64,000 bases of DNA from Thermocatellispora tengchongensis (GTDB lineage Bacteria; Actinomycetota; Actinomycetes; Streptosporangiales; Streptosporangiaceae), in the NCBI RefSeq assembly GCF_014202315.1, contig NZ_JACHGN010000002.1, positions 404,306 to 468,305 on the forward strand. Reading direction: 5' to 3'. The notes under the pieces were generated by a model. The model was not told where the DNA came from. It saw only the letters and a program-made list of their open reading frames with translations, and did no database searches. Numbering within the stretch: position 1 is the first letter of the stretch; the number at the start of each line of letters is the position of its first letter. This document shows, in pieces, positions 35,456 to 44,381 of the stretch. Made by a program: the position numbers and the translations under genes.

Positions 35456-36760
35456 ATGCCCCTCACAGCAAGGCGACACGTGACACTCGCGGTGGCCTGC
35501 GCGGGTGTCCTGCTCGCCACCGCCTGCGGTACCGGCGGCGGCTCGGGCACCGGCGGCCCCGGCGGCCTGACCGTGTGGTTCCCCGGCAACTCCGCGCCCG
35601 AGATCGAGCTGGTCACCAAGACGCTGGTGCCCGAGTTCGAGAAGGCGCACAACGTCGAGGTCGAGATCACCTACGTGGACTGGGGGCAGATCTCCCCGAA
35701 GCTCAACGCCGCCTTCGCCGCCGGCACCGCCCCCGACGTGTTCGGCCACGGCCCCGCCGCCGCCGCCGGTTTCGTCCAGACGGGCCGCATCGACAAGCTC
35801 GACGAGCGGATCGCCGCGCTGCCGGCCGAGGACCGCGAGGACCTCGCGGCGTACCTGGAGGGCGGCAAGGTCGCCGGCGTCCAGTACATGATCCCGCTCA
35901 GCGGCCAGGGCACTCTCATCGCGTACCGCGAGGATCTGCTGACCGCCGCCGGCCTGGACCCGGCGAGCCCGCCCCGGACCTGGGCCGAGGCGTACCAGGC
36001 CGCGCAGAAGCTCACCGTCAGGGAGGACGGCGCGGTCAGCCGGGCCGGTCTGCTGCTGCAGTCGGCCAAGACGCAGCGGGTGCAGACCTTCCTGACGCTG
36101 CTGGGCTCCGAGGGCGGCTCCCTGCTGACCGGCGACGGCAGGAAGCCGGCGTGGAACGGTCCCGAAGGCACTCGTGCCCTGGAGTACTTCGCCCGCCTCT
36201 ACCAGGGGGACACCGCGGTCAGCAACCAGCTCGGCGCCGACTTCGCCAACCAGCCCGCCGCGCAGAACCCGCTGGCCACCGGCAAGGCCGCGATGGTGAT
36301 GGCGACGTCCGGTCAGGTGATCCAGATCGCCAAGGCCCGGCCCGACCTCGCGGACAAGATCGGCGTGATGCCGCCGCTGGAGGCGGCGACCGCCAAGACG
36401 TTCGGCGGGGCCGGCCCCGGCCTGTTCGTCAACGCCGACTCCGCGAACAAGGACCTGGCCTGGAAGTTCATCGAGTTCATGGTGTCGCGGCCGGTGTCGG
36501 ACCGCTACGCGCAGGCCGCCGGCGCGCTGCCGGTGCGCGCCTCGGCGGCCACCGGCGCGTACGCGAGCGAGCAGCCGCTGCTCAAGCCGTTCGTCGAGGC
36601 CGCGCCGGCGTACCTGGGCAGCCCGAACGTGCCCGCCTGGGTGCAGGTCCGCGACGTGCTCGACAAGCACATCGAGCAGGCGCTCGCCGGCAAGGTGCCG
36701 GCCGCGGAGGCACTCGCCGCCGCGGCGGCGGAGGCGGGCCCGCTGCTGGCGGGCGAGTGA
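35456..36760 (+). CDS. Extracellular sugar-binding lipoprotein of an ABC importer (system 2)
   Basis: A 434-residue family 1 solute-binding protein. The lipobox LLATAC sits near residue 24, followed by a Gly-rich linker. Family segments include LTVWFPGNSAPEIELV, AAFAAGTAPDVFGHGP, MIPLSGQGTLIAYREDLL and DLAWKFIEFMVSRPVSDRY. AAGGAGG lies at the end of the upstream repeat array. First gene of the importer set; two permeases follow almost without gap. The ATPase is not encoded here. Confidence 0.93.
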   Translation: MPLTARRHVTLAVACAGVLLATACGTGGGSGTGGPGGLTVWFPGNSAPEIELVTKTLVPEFEKAHNVEVEITYVDWGQISPKLNAAFAAGTAPDVFGHGPAAAAGFVQTGRIDKLDERIAALPAEDREDLAAYLEGGKVAGVQYMIPLSGQGTLIAYREDLLTAAGLDPASPPRTWAEAYQAAQKLTVREDGAVSRAGLLLQSAKTQRVQTFLTLLGSEGGSLLTGDGRKPAWNGPEGTRALEYFARLYQGDTAVSNQLGADFANQPAAQNPLATGKAAMVMATSGQVIQIAKARPDLADKIGVMPPLEAATAKTFGGAGPGLFVNADSANKDLAWKFIEFMVSRPVSDRYAQAAGALPVRASAATGAYASEQPLLKPFVEAAPAYLGSPNVPAWVQVRDVLDKHIEQALAGKVPAAEALAAAAAEAGPLLAGE

Positions 36761-36761
36761 C

Positions 36762-37688
36762 ATGAGCGTCGCGACACAGGCCGGACCCGCCACCGCGCGG
36801 AGCCGGCCCGCGGTGCGGCGCCGGCCGAGCCGGCGCCGGCGGCTCATCGGCCTCGCCTTCGCCGCCCCGGCCATCGCCTACCTGGCCGTCTTCCAGATGT
36901 TCCCGATGCTGTACGGGCTGTACCTGAGCTTCACCAGCTACAGCCCGCTCGACCGGGGCGCGCCCCGGTTCGTCGGCCTCGGCAACTACGCCGCGCTGGC
37001 AGGCTCGGCCGAGTTCCTGCAGTCGGTCGGGGTCACCGTGCAGTTCGTGGCCGAGGTGCTGCCGTTCGCCGTCGGGATCGCGCTCGGCCTGGCCCTGCTC
37101 GCCAACCGCAGGGTACGCGGCATCGGCCTGTGGCGGGCCGGGCTGTTCCTGCCCCGGATCGTGCCGCTGACCGCGGTCAGCCTGGTCTGGCTATGGCTCT
37201 ACTCTCCCGACGGCTGGTTCAACAGCCTGCTCGCCGATGCCGGGCTGCGGCCGCACACCTGGCTGCTGGACGAGGACACCGCGCTGCACGCGGTCGCGGT
37301 GATGCGGGTGTGGAAGGCGCTGGGCGGGAACATGGTGCTGTTCCTGGCCGGGCTGCAGGCCATCCCGAAGACCCTCTACGAGGCCGCCGCCCTCGACGGC
37401 GCCGGCGCCTGGGCCAGGTTCCGGCATGTCACGCTGCCCGGCCTGCGTCCCGTGATGGTCTACGTGATCACCGTCAACATCGTCTACCTGGCGCAGTCGT
37501 TCGCGGAGATCTTCATCCTCACCGGCGGCGGCCCGCTGGGCTCCACCACCACCACGAACTTCCTCATCTACCAGCAGGCGTTCCAGAACAACCAGTTCGG
37601 CTCGGCCAGCGCGATGGCGTTCGTCCTGTTCGCCCTGATCTTCGCGTTCTCCTTCGTGGCCATGCGCGGGATGGGCAGGCGATCGTGA
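36762..37688 (+). CDS. Sugar ABC transporter permease, MalF-like (system 2)
   Basis: A 308-residue permease with a very basic cytoplasmic N terminus and about six transmembrane helices. The docking loop is LYEAAALDGAGAWARFRHV. The segment IFILTGGGPLGSTTTTNFLIY is typical of the family. It begins one base after the binding-protein stop codon, and its own stop overlaps the next start (GTGA). Confidence 0.93.
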   Translation: MSVATQAGPATARSRPAVRRRPSRRRRLIGLAFAAPAIAYLAVFQMFPMLYGLYLSFTSYSPLDRGAPRFVGLGNYAALAGSAEFLQSVGVTVQFVAEVLPFAVGIALGLALLANRRVRGIGLWRAGLFLPRIVPLTAVSLVWLWLYSPDGWFNSLLADAGLRPHTWLLDEDTALHAVAVMRVWKALGGNMVLFLAGLQAIPKTLYEAAALDGAGAWARFRHVTLPGLRPVMVYVITVNIVYLAQSFAEIFILTGGGPLGSTTTTNFLIYQQAFQNNQFGSASAMAFVLFALIFAFSFVAMRGMGRRS

Positions 37689-38536
37689 GGAGACCCGGTG
37701 CCCTGGTCGCCCTGGCGACCGCGACGATCCTGGTGCTGATGCCGTTCTGGTGGATGGTGTCGATGGCGTTCAAGCCGGAGGCGGAGGTCTTCACCCAGGA
37801 GCCCCGCCTGCTGCCGGCCCAGCCGACCCTCGGCAACTTCTCGGTCGCCCTCGACGACGGCAACCTCGGCCGCGCCATGCTCAACTTCGCCATCGTGGCC
37901 CTCATCGTGGTGGTCGCCAACTGCGTGTTCGCCCTGCTGGCCGGTTACGCCTTCGCCAAGCTGCCGTTCCCGGGCGGCGGCGCCGTCTTCCTGGCGATCG
38001 TCTCCACCACGATGGTGCCGGTCGCGGTGACCCTCATCCCGCTGTTCCTCATCACCAAGGGCATCCCGCTCGCGGGCGGCAACGACCTGCTGGGCCAGGG
38101 CGGTTCCGGCCTGCTCGACACCCTCGCCGGGCTGACGCTGCCGCACCTGATCGGGCCGCTCAACGTGTTCCTGGCCCGCCAGTTCTTCCTCGGCCTCGCC
38201 GACGAGCTGGGCGAGGCCGGCAGGGTGGACGGAGCCGGCGAGCTGACCGTGTTCTGGCGCATCTACCTGCCGCTGGCCAAGCCCCTGGTCGCCACCGTCG
38301 CCGTGTTCGCGTTCACCGCGGTCTGGGACGACTTCCTCTGGCCGCTGGTGGTCACCGGCTCCGCCGAGACGCAGACCGTGCAGCTCGCGCTCAGCCGGTT
38401 CCTGACCGGCGGCAACGTCGCCTACGGCCCGGCCATGGCCGGATCGGTCCTGGTGATCCTGCCCATCCTCGCCGTCTTCCTGTTCAACCAGCGCAGCTTC
38501 ATCGCCGGCCTGTCCGAAGGCGGCGTGAAAGGGTGA
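37685..38536 (+). CDS. Sugar ABC transporter permease, MalG-like (system 2)
   Basis: A 283-residue permease. GTG 37685 overlaps the upstream stop. The first helix is ALATATILVLMPFWWMVSMA, and the docking loop reads ELGEAGRVDGAGELTVFW, then LPLAKP. It ends FIAGLSEGGVKG. A glycine-rich insertion between helices (PLAGGNDLLGQGGSGLLDTL) is longer than usual. It completes the importer with the two upstream genes. Confidence 0.92.
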   Translation: MRRPGALVALATATILVLMPFWWMVSMAFKPEAEVFTQEPRLLPAQPTLGNFSVALDDGNLGRAMLNFAIVALIVVVANCVFALLAGYAFAKLPFPGGGAVFLAIVSTTMVPVAVTLIPLFLITKGIPLAGGNDLLGQGGSGLLDTLAGLTLPHLIGPLNVFLARQFFLGLADELGEAGRVDGAGELTVFWRIYLPLAKPLVATVAVFAFTAVWDDFLWPLVVTGSAETQTVQLALSRFLTGGNVAYGPAMAGSVLVILPILAVFLFNQRSFIAGLSEGGVKG

Positions 38537-38539
38537 TCC

Positions 38540-40168
38540 ATGTCTGAAACGCGCTCCCCGGTGCTCGTCGTCGGCGGCGGCCTCGGCGGTGTCGCCGCCG
38601 CGCTCACCGCCGCGCGGCTCGGCCTGCGGGTGATCCTCACCGAGGAGACCGACTGGCTCGGCGGCCAGCTCACCAGCCAGGCCGTCCCGCCGGACGAGCA
38701 TCCGTGGATCGAGTCCAGGTACGCCTCGGCCGGTTATCGCCGCCTGCGGCGTACCATCCGCGACTACTACCGCCGCGCGTACCCGCTGCTCCCCGAGGTC
38801 GCCGCGCAGCCGCTGCTCAACCCGGGGCTGGGGGTGGTCAGCCCGCTGTGCCACGAGCCGCGGGCGGCGCTGGCCGCGATCGAGGAACTGCTCGCGCCAC
38901 ACCGTACGAGCGGCCGCCTCACCGTGCTGCTCCGTCACCGGCCGGTCGCCGTGGCCGCGACGGGCGACCAGGTCGAGGCCGTGACCTTCCACCGGCTCAC
39001 CGACGACGCGCACGTCACCGTCGCCGCCCACTACGTCATCGACGCCACCGAGCTGGGCGATCTGCTGCCGCTGGCCGGCGTCGAGCATGTCATCGGCGCG
39101 GAGGGCGCCGGCGACACCGGTGAGCCGCACGCCCCCGCGGTGGCCGACCCGCTGGACCAGCAGGCCATCTCCTGGTGCTTCCCGCTCGAACACCGGCCGG
39201 GTGAGGACCACACGATCGACAGGCCCGGCCGGTACGACCACTGGCGCACGCACGTCCCCCCGTTCTGGCCGGGGCCGCAACTGTCCTGGGTGGACATCGA
39301 GCCCATCGATCTGACGCGGCGCGAACGGTCCATCTTCCAGCCCGACGGGCACCTGCCCGGCCGGCACGACCTGTGGCACTACCGGCGCATCGTCGCCGCC
39401 TCCCAGCACCGGCCGGGCACCATCGAGCGCGACGTCACGCTGGTCAACTGGCCGCAGATCGACTACTGGGACCTGCCGCTGATCGGGCCCGGCGCGGACC
39501 CGGCGGCGGCGCTCGACGGCGCCAAGTCGCTGTCGCTGTCGTTCCTGTACTGGATGCAGACCGAGGCTCCGCGGCCGGACGGCGGCACCGGCTACCCCGG
39601 GCTGCGGCTGCGTCCGGACATCGTCGGCACCGCCGACGGCCTGGCCAAGGCGCCCTACATCCGCGAGTCGCGGCGGATCAAGGCCGAGTTCACGGTCCTG
39701 GAGCAGCACGTGGGCGTGGAGGCCCGGGGGGCGCTGGCCGGCTCCGAGGTCTTCCACGACGCGGTCGGCATCGGCTCGTACCGCATCGACCTGCATCCCA
39801 GCACCGCCGGGCGCACGTACGTGGACGTGGACTGCTATCCGTTCCAGATCCCGCTCGGCGCGCTGCTGCCGCAGCGGGTGGAGAACCTGCTGCCGGCCGG
39901 CAAGAACATCGGCACCACCCACATCACCAACGGCGCCTACCGGCTGCACCCCGTCGAGTGGAGCATCGGCGAGGCCGTCGGCGCGCTGGTCGCGCACGCG
40001 CTGGAAACCGACCTCCCGCCCCGCAAGATCCGCGCCGACCCGAACCGGCTGGGCGACTTCCAGCGGCTCCTGTCCGGCACGCTCGGCATACCGCTGGCCT
40101 GGCCGGACGACATCCGCACCACTCCCTGCGGCCGGGCTCCCGCCGTCCCGCAGCTCGTCGAGGAGTGA
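38540..40168 (+). CDS. FAD-dependent oxidoreductase of a sugar operon
   Basis: A 542-residue flavoprotein with an N-terminal dinucleotide-binding motif VLVVGGGLGGVAAALTAARLG. DWLGGQLTSQAVPPDEHPW follows, the hallmark of the FAD-dependent oxidoreductase family often linked to sugar-degradation loci. The C-terminal FAD loop NLLPAGKNIGTTHITNGAYR is also typical. No signal peptide. It starts three bases after the MalG-like gene and is followed at once by the GH3 gene. It may oxidise a sugar hydroxyl before cleavage; this is an inference from context. Confidence 0.87.
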   Translation: MSETRSPVLVVGGGLGGVAAALTAARLGLRVILTEETDWLGGQLTSQAVPPDEHPWIESRYASAGYRRLRRTIRDYYRRAYPLLPEVAAQPLLNPGLGVVSPLCHEPRAALAAIEELLAPHRTSGRLTVLLRHRPVAVAATGDQVEAVTFHRLTDDAHVTVAAHYVIDATELGDLLPLAGVEHVIGAEGAGDTGEPHAPAVADPLDQQAISWCFPLEHRPGEDHTIDRPGRYDHWRTHVPPFWPGPQLSWVDIEPIDLTRRERSIFQPDGHLPGRHDLWHYRRIVAASQHRPGTIERDVTLVNWPQIDYWDLPLIGPGADPAAALDGAKSLSLSFLYWMQTEAPRPDGGTGYPGLRLRPDIVGTADGLAKAPYIRESRRIKAEFTVLEQHVGVEARGALAGSEVFHDAVGIGSYRIDLHPSTAGRTYVDVDCYPFQIPLGALLPQRVENLLPAGKNIGTTHITNGAYRLHPVEWSIGEAVGALVAHALETDLPPRKIRADPNRLGDFQRLLSGTLGIPLAWPDDIRTTPCGRAPAVPQLVEE

Positions 40169-40173
40169 CCCTC

Positions 40174-42609
40174 GTGCACACCGACCGCGAAGCGGCCGTC
40201 GAGGCCGCACTGGCCGCGCTCGACCTGGACACCAAGGTCACGATCCTCTCCGGGCAGGACATGTGGTCGCTGCCCGCCGTGCCGGAGATCGGCCTGAGGC
40301 CGATCGTGATGAGCGACGGGCCGGTCGGCGTACGCGGGACGCACTGGAGCGCCGCCGATCCGGCGATCACCCTGCCCAGCCCGACCGCGCTCGCCGCGAC
40401 CTGGGATCCCGGCCTGGCCCGCCGGGCCGGACGGCTGCTTGGCCAGGAGGCGCGCCGCAAAGGCGTGGACGTCCTGCTCGCGCCCACCGTCAACCTGCAC
40501 CGCAGCCCGCTCGGCGGCCGGCACTTCGAGGCGTTCTCCGAGGACCCGCTGCTGACCGGCGTGATCGCGGCGCAGTACGTCGCGGGCGTGCAGGAGCACG
40601 GCGTCGCGGCCGTGGTGAAGCACTTCGTCGCCAACGACGCCGAGACCGACCGCTTCACCGTGGACAACCTGGTCTCCGAGCGCGCCCTGCGGGAGCTCTA
40701 TCTGGCTCCCTTCGAGATCGTCGTGGCCGCCGGAGTGTGGGGCGTCATGGCCGCGTACAACAAGGTCAACGGGGTGCCCATGACCGAGCACGCCCCGCTG
40801 CTGCGTGGAGTGCTCAAGGGCGAGTGGGGCTTCGACGGCGTGGTGGTCTCGGACTGGTTCGCCGCCCGCGACACCGAGGCCACCGCCCGCGGCGGGCTGG
40901 ACGTCGCGATGCCCGCGGCGGGCAGCCCGTGGGGGGAGCGGCTGGCCGCCGCGGTCCGCTCCGGCGCCGTCGAACCCGAGGTCGTCGATGACCAGGTACG
41001 CCGGGTGCTGCGCCTGGCCGCACGCGTCGGCGCCCTGTCCGGGGCGCGGCCGGCCGTGGCGGAGAGCGACCGTCCGGCGGCCGTGGACGGGCAGGAACTG
41101 GCCCGCGAGATCGCCGCCCGGTCCTTCGTCCTGGCGAGCAACCCGCACGGAGTGCTTCCGCTGGACGCCGCGCGCCTGCGCGGCGTCGCCGTGCTCGGGG
41201 CGGCGGCCCGCGACGTGCGCATCCTCGGCGGCGGCAGCGCCACGGTCTTCCCGCCGCACGTGGTCTCGCCCCTGGACGGCCTGACCGCGGCGCTCCCCGG
41301 CGGCGTACGGGTCACGTACGCGGTCGGCGCCGACCCGCGTACCACGCTGCCGCCCGCGGCCGGCCCGCAGTGGCGGAACCTCGACGGGGCCACCGGGGTC
41401 ACCGCCAGGTTCCTGGGCCACGGGGGAGAGGTGCTGGCGGTCGTGAACCTGCCCGACGGAGCGGCGATCTGGCCGGACGTCTCCAGCGCGGTCCCCCCGG
41501 CACGTGTCGCCGCGATCGAACTGGCCACCCGGTTCACCCCGGCGACCGGTGGCACGCACCGACTCGGGGTCCGGTGCACCGGCGGCTACACCCTCACCGT
41601 CGGCGAGACCGTCGTGACCGGCGTCATCGAGCCCGAGACCGGCGACCTGGCCGTGCTGTCCACCGCCCCGCCCGAGCACCGGCACCTCATCGGCCTCGCC
41701 GCGGGCGAACCCGTCGCCGTACGGGTCCACCACCGCATCGACCTGCATCCCGACCAGCCCTTCGTCTCGCTCACGCTCGGTCACGGCGAGCCGGTCGCGA
41801 CCCCGGACGAGCTGCTGGAGCAGGCCGAACGCGCCGCCGCCGAGGCGGATGTCGCGATCGTCGTCGTCGGCACCACCGAGGAAGCCGAGTCCGAGGGCGT
41901 GGACCGCGCCGGACTGGCCCTGCCCGGCCGCCAGGACGAACTCGTCACCCGGGTGGCCGCCGCGAACCCGCGGACGATCGTCGTGGTCAACGCCGGCTCC
42001 CCGGTCGAACTGCCGTGGGCCGACCAGGTCGCCGCCGTCCTGCTGACCTGGTTCCCCGGCCAGGAGGCCGGCCACGCCCTCGCCGGCGTCCTCCTCGGCA
42101 CGACCGAGCCCGGCGGGCGGCTGCCCACCACCTGGCCCATGCGGGCGGCGGACTGCCCGGTCCTGTCCACCACCCCGATCGACGGCGCCCTCGCCTACAC
42201 CGAGGACGTCTTCATCGGCTACCGCGCCTGGGAGCGTACCGGGACGCGGCCCCGTTACCCGTTCGGGCACGGGCTGGGGTACACGACGTGGACGTACGAG
42301 TCGCTGTCCGTCAACGGACGCGAAGCGACGATCACCGTGCGCAACACCGGAACCCGCCCCGGCCGGGAGGTCGTCCAGCTCTACCTCGCCCCCGTGGCCG
42401 GCCACCCCTCGCACCCCGGGCGCAGGCTGGCCGGCTTCGCCACCGTCACCGCCGGCCCCGGCCAGGCCGCGACCGTCACGATCGCCCTGCCCGACCGTGC
42501 CTTCCAGACCTGGGCCGGATCGTGGCACCCGATCCCCGGTGACCACCTGCTCGAAGCCGGTCCCAGCAGCGCGGACCGCCCGCTGTCCGCGAAGCTCGCG
42601 GCATGGTGA
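40174..42609 (+). CDS. GH3-family beta-glycosidase with a PA14-like insertion
   Basis: An 811-residue glycoside hydrolase family 3 enzyme without a signal peptide, so it probably acts on imported sugars. The barrel domain shows MSDGPVGVRG, FEAFSEDPLLTG, VKHFVANDAETDR and the nucleophile Asp in GVVVSDWFAARDTEA. A PA14-like insertion (roughly residues 400-520) sits in the second domain, followed by VVGTTEEAESEGVDRAGLALP. A fibronectin-like end (YPFGHGLGYTTW onwards) closes the chain. I start at GTG 40174 because AGGAG (40161-40165) is eight bases upstream; GTG 40165 overlaps that site. Last gene of the importer cluster. Confidence 0.92.
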   Translation: MHTDREAAVEAALAALDLDTKVTILSGQDMWSLPAVPEIGLRPIVMSDGPVGVRGTHWSAADPAITLPSPTALAATWDPGLARRAGRLLGQEARRKGVDVLLAPTVNLHRSPLGGRHFEAFSEDPLLTGVIAAQYVAGVQEHGVAAVVKHFVANDAETDRFTVDNLVSERALRELYLAPFEIVVAAGVWGVMAAYNKVNGVPMTEHAPLLRGVLKGEWGFDGVVVSDWFAARDTEATARGGLDVAMPAAGSPWGERLAAAVRSGAVEPEVVDDQVRRVLRLAARVGALSGARPAVAESDRPAAVDGQELAREIAARSFVLASNPHGVLPLDAARLRGVAVLGAAARDVRILGGGSATVFPPHVVSPLDGLTAALPGGVRVTYAVGADPRTTLPPAAGPQWRNLDGATGVTARFLGHGGEVLAVVNLPDGAAIWPDVSSAVPPARVAAIELATRFTPATGGTHRLGVRCTGGYTLTVGETVVTGVIEPETGDLAVLSTAPPEHRHLIGLAAGEPVAVRVHHRIDLHPDQPFVSLTLGHGEPVATPDELLEQAERAAAEADVAIVVVGTTEEAESEGVDRAGLALPGRQDELVTRVAAANPRTIVVVNAGSPVELPWADQVAAVLLTWFPGQEAGHALAGVLLGTTEPGGRLPTTWPMRAADCPVLSTTPIDGALAYTEDVFIGYRAWERTGTRPRYPFGHGLGYTTWTYESLSVNGREATITVRNTGTRPGREVVQLYLAPVAGHPSHPGRRLAGFATVTAGPGQAATVTIALPDRAFQTWAGSWHPIPGDHLLEAGPSSADRPLSAKLAAW

Positions 42610-42735
42610 TCCTCCGTCGCGCCGGCGCGCGGCGGGTGGCGACGCCGTCCGGGAGGCCGGAGCTCTAGGGTTGGGCGGTACGCCGGGACGTCGGGACGTC
42701 GGGCCCGGCGAGGCCGGTGAGAGGGGAGTGGGGCG

Positions 42736-43368
42736 GTGGGAGACGGTACGCGGGCCGGGGTGGCGTCGCTGCGGGCCACCCGGTGGTTCACCGGCGAGCC
42801 GGTTCCGACGGGCGAGATCGTGCGGGTGCTGGAGGCGGCGCGGTGGACCGGATCGGCGCGCAACCGCCAGCCGTGGCGGTTCGTCGTCGTCAGGGACCGC
42901 GAGCTGCAGCGGAGGCTGAGCCTGCTGGGAGGCTACGCGGGGCATCTGGCCACCGCCCCCGTCGTCGTCCTGCTCGCGATCGATCACGGTACGGGCGGCG
43001 AGGACGCGGAGTTCGACGGCGGGCGCGTCGCGCAGAGCCTCATGCTCGCCGCGCACGCCGCCGGCCTGGGGAGCTGCCCGGCCTCGTTCTTCCCGGCCGC
43101 CAACGTCGCACGGGCCGGCCGCCTGGCCGGCGTCGAGCCGCCGTGGCGGGTCCGGACGGCGATCTCGCTCGGCTATCCGGCCCCCGCTCCGGAGGGAAGA
43201 TCCGCCATCCCCACCGGGCGCCTCCCGTTGGACCGCCTGGTCCGCTGGATCGAGCCGTCAACAACGGTTGACGCGGCAGGCTCGTCAACCTACGTTGACA
43301 CAATGCATCGGGAACGGATCATCGGCCTCGCGGGGGCCCGGCGCGGCGATCTGGACGGCCGCGCATGA
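42736..43368 (+). CDS. Nitroreductase-family protein
   Basis: A 210-residue flavin-dependent nitroreductase-like protein. LRATRWFTGEPVPTGEIVRVLEA and WTGSARNRQPWRFVVV are the FMN-binding start of the family, and SLMLAAHAAGLGSCPASFF is the second typical block. The conserved protein ends near residue 180 (LPLDRLVRWIE). The last 30 residues are translated from an operator-like region, and the stop overlaps the next start (ATGA). The start GTG at 42736 follows a GGGGAG-like site. F420- or deazaflavin-linked function is also possible. Confidence 0.82.
   Translation: MGDGTRAGVASLRATRWFTGEPVPTGEIVRVLEAARWTGSARNRQPWRFVVVRDRELQRRLSLLGGYAGHLATAPVVVLLAIDHGTGGEDAEFDGGRVAQSLMLAAHAAGLGSCPASFFPAANVARAGRLAGVEPPWRVRTAISLGYPAPAPEGRSAIPTGRLPLDRLVRWIEPSTTVDAAGSSTYVDTMHRERIIGLAGARRGDLDGRA
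43257..43300 (+). promoter_or_regulatory. Two GTCAAC-N4-GTTGAC operators with a -35 box
   Basis: GTCAAC-AACG-GTTGAC (43257-43272) and GTCAAC-CTAC-GTTGAC (43284-43299) are perfect 16-bp palindromes, 27 bases centre to centre. The second ends in TTGACA (43295-43300), a good -35 box; GATCAT at 43317-43322 could be the -10. They lie inside the 3' end of the nitroreductase gene, before the serine hydrolase gene. Confidence 0.8.
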
Positions 43369-44348
43369 CGGCCGGCGTACACGGTGACGCGCGGCTCGCG
43401 GAGAGGCTGGCCGGACTGCTGGGGCCGCGCCACCCGGTGGCCGCCGCCGCCACCGTCACCTCCGCGGGGGTGACCGTCGCGGCGCGCGGCGCCGCGCTGG
43501 ACGCCGGCTTCGAGATCGCGTCCATCTCCAAGGGCATCACCGGGATGCTCTACGCCGACGCGCTGGCGCGCGGCGAGGTCGGGCGCGAGACCACCCTCGG
43601 CGAGCTGCTGCCGCTCGGTGACGTCCCCGCCGCGCGGGTGACGCTCGACGCCCTCAGCACGCATCGGTCCGGCCTGCCGCGCCTTCCCGCCTCGGCGCAG
43701 CCGCTGCGGCGGACCATCGCCCTGTGGCGGCACGGGACGAACCCGTACGGAGAGGACCTGGCCCGGCTCCTCGCCCAGGCCCGGGGGGTCACGGTGGGCA
43801 AGCCGGCCGCCCGCTACTCGAACTTCGGGTTCGAACTGCTCGGCCACGCCGTCGCCAGTGCGGCCGGGACCACCTACGCCGAGCTGCTCGCCGGCCGGAT
43901 CGCCGAGCCGCTCGGGCTCGCCGGCCTGTACGTGCCCGCCGTCCCCGCGCAGTTGCGCGAGACGGCCCTGACCGGCCGGAGCAGGCGAGGACGGCCACGG
44001 GAGCCGTGGACGGGCGAGGCGATCGGTCCCGCCGGGGGCATCCGGGCCTCCATCGGGGACATGGCCCGCCTCGCCGCCGCGCTGCTGGACGGCTCGGCCC
44101 CCGGAGTCGCCGCGCTCGACCCGGTGGCCCCGTTCGCCGGGCGCTCGCGCATCGGGGCGGGATGGATCACCACGTCCCTGAACGGACGCGACATCACCTG
44201 GCACAACGGCGGCTCCGGCGGCTTCCGGTCCTGGCTTGGCCTGGACCGCGCAGCCGGGACCGGCGTGGTCGTCCTGTCGGCCACCTCGGCGTCCGTCGAT
44301 CGCCACGGCTTCCGGCTGCTGACCGAGGTGACCGGCACCGCCGCGTGA
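43365..44348 (+). CDS. Serine hydrolase of the class C beta-lactamase family
   Basis: A 327-residue penicillin-binding-protein-like serine hydrolase. Active-site motifs are SISK (nucleophile Ser in FEIASISKGITG), YSN (Tyr in AARYSNFGFELLG) and HNGGSGG in place of the KTG box. No signal peptide is evident, so it may be an intracellular esterase rather than a beta-lactamase. ATG 43365 overlaps the nitroreductase stop. An inner promoter with two operators suggests it can also be expressed on its own. Confidence 0.88.
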   Translation: MTAGVHGDARLAERLAGLLGPRHPVAAAATVTSAGVTVAARGAALDAGFEIASISKGITGMLYADALARGEVGRETTLGELLPLGDVPAARVTLDALSTHRSGLPRLPASAQPLRRTIALWRHGTNPYGEDLARLLAQARGVTVGKPAARYSNFGFELLGHAVASAAGTTYAELLAGRIAEPLGLAGLYVPAVPAQLRETALTGRSRRGRPREPWTGEAIGPAGGIRASIGDMARLAAALLDGSAPGVAALDPVAPFAGRSRIGAGWITTSLNGRDITWHNGGSGGFRSWLGLDRAAGTGVVVLSATSASVDRHGFRLLTEVTGTAA

Positions 44349-44381
44349 CCCCCACGGCGTACCGCTGGCTGCGAGCGGTGC

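Noticed and set aside
39937-43056. 1039-codon minus-strand open frame opposite the GH3 gene
   Set aside because: It has low-complexity composition; the plus strand carries complete GH3 motifs.
43365-44348. Antibiotic-resistance beta-lactamase
   Set aside because: The family motifs are present but there is no signal peptide and no KTG box, so an esterase-like role is more likely.
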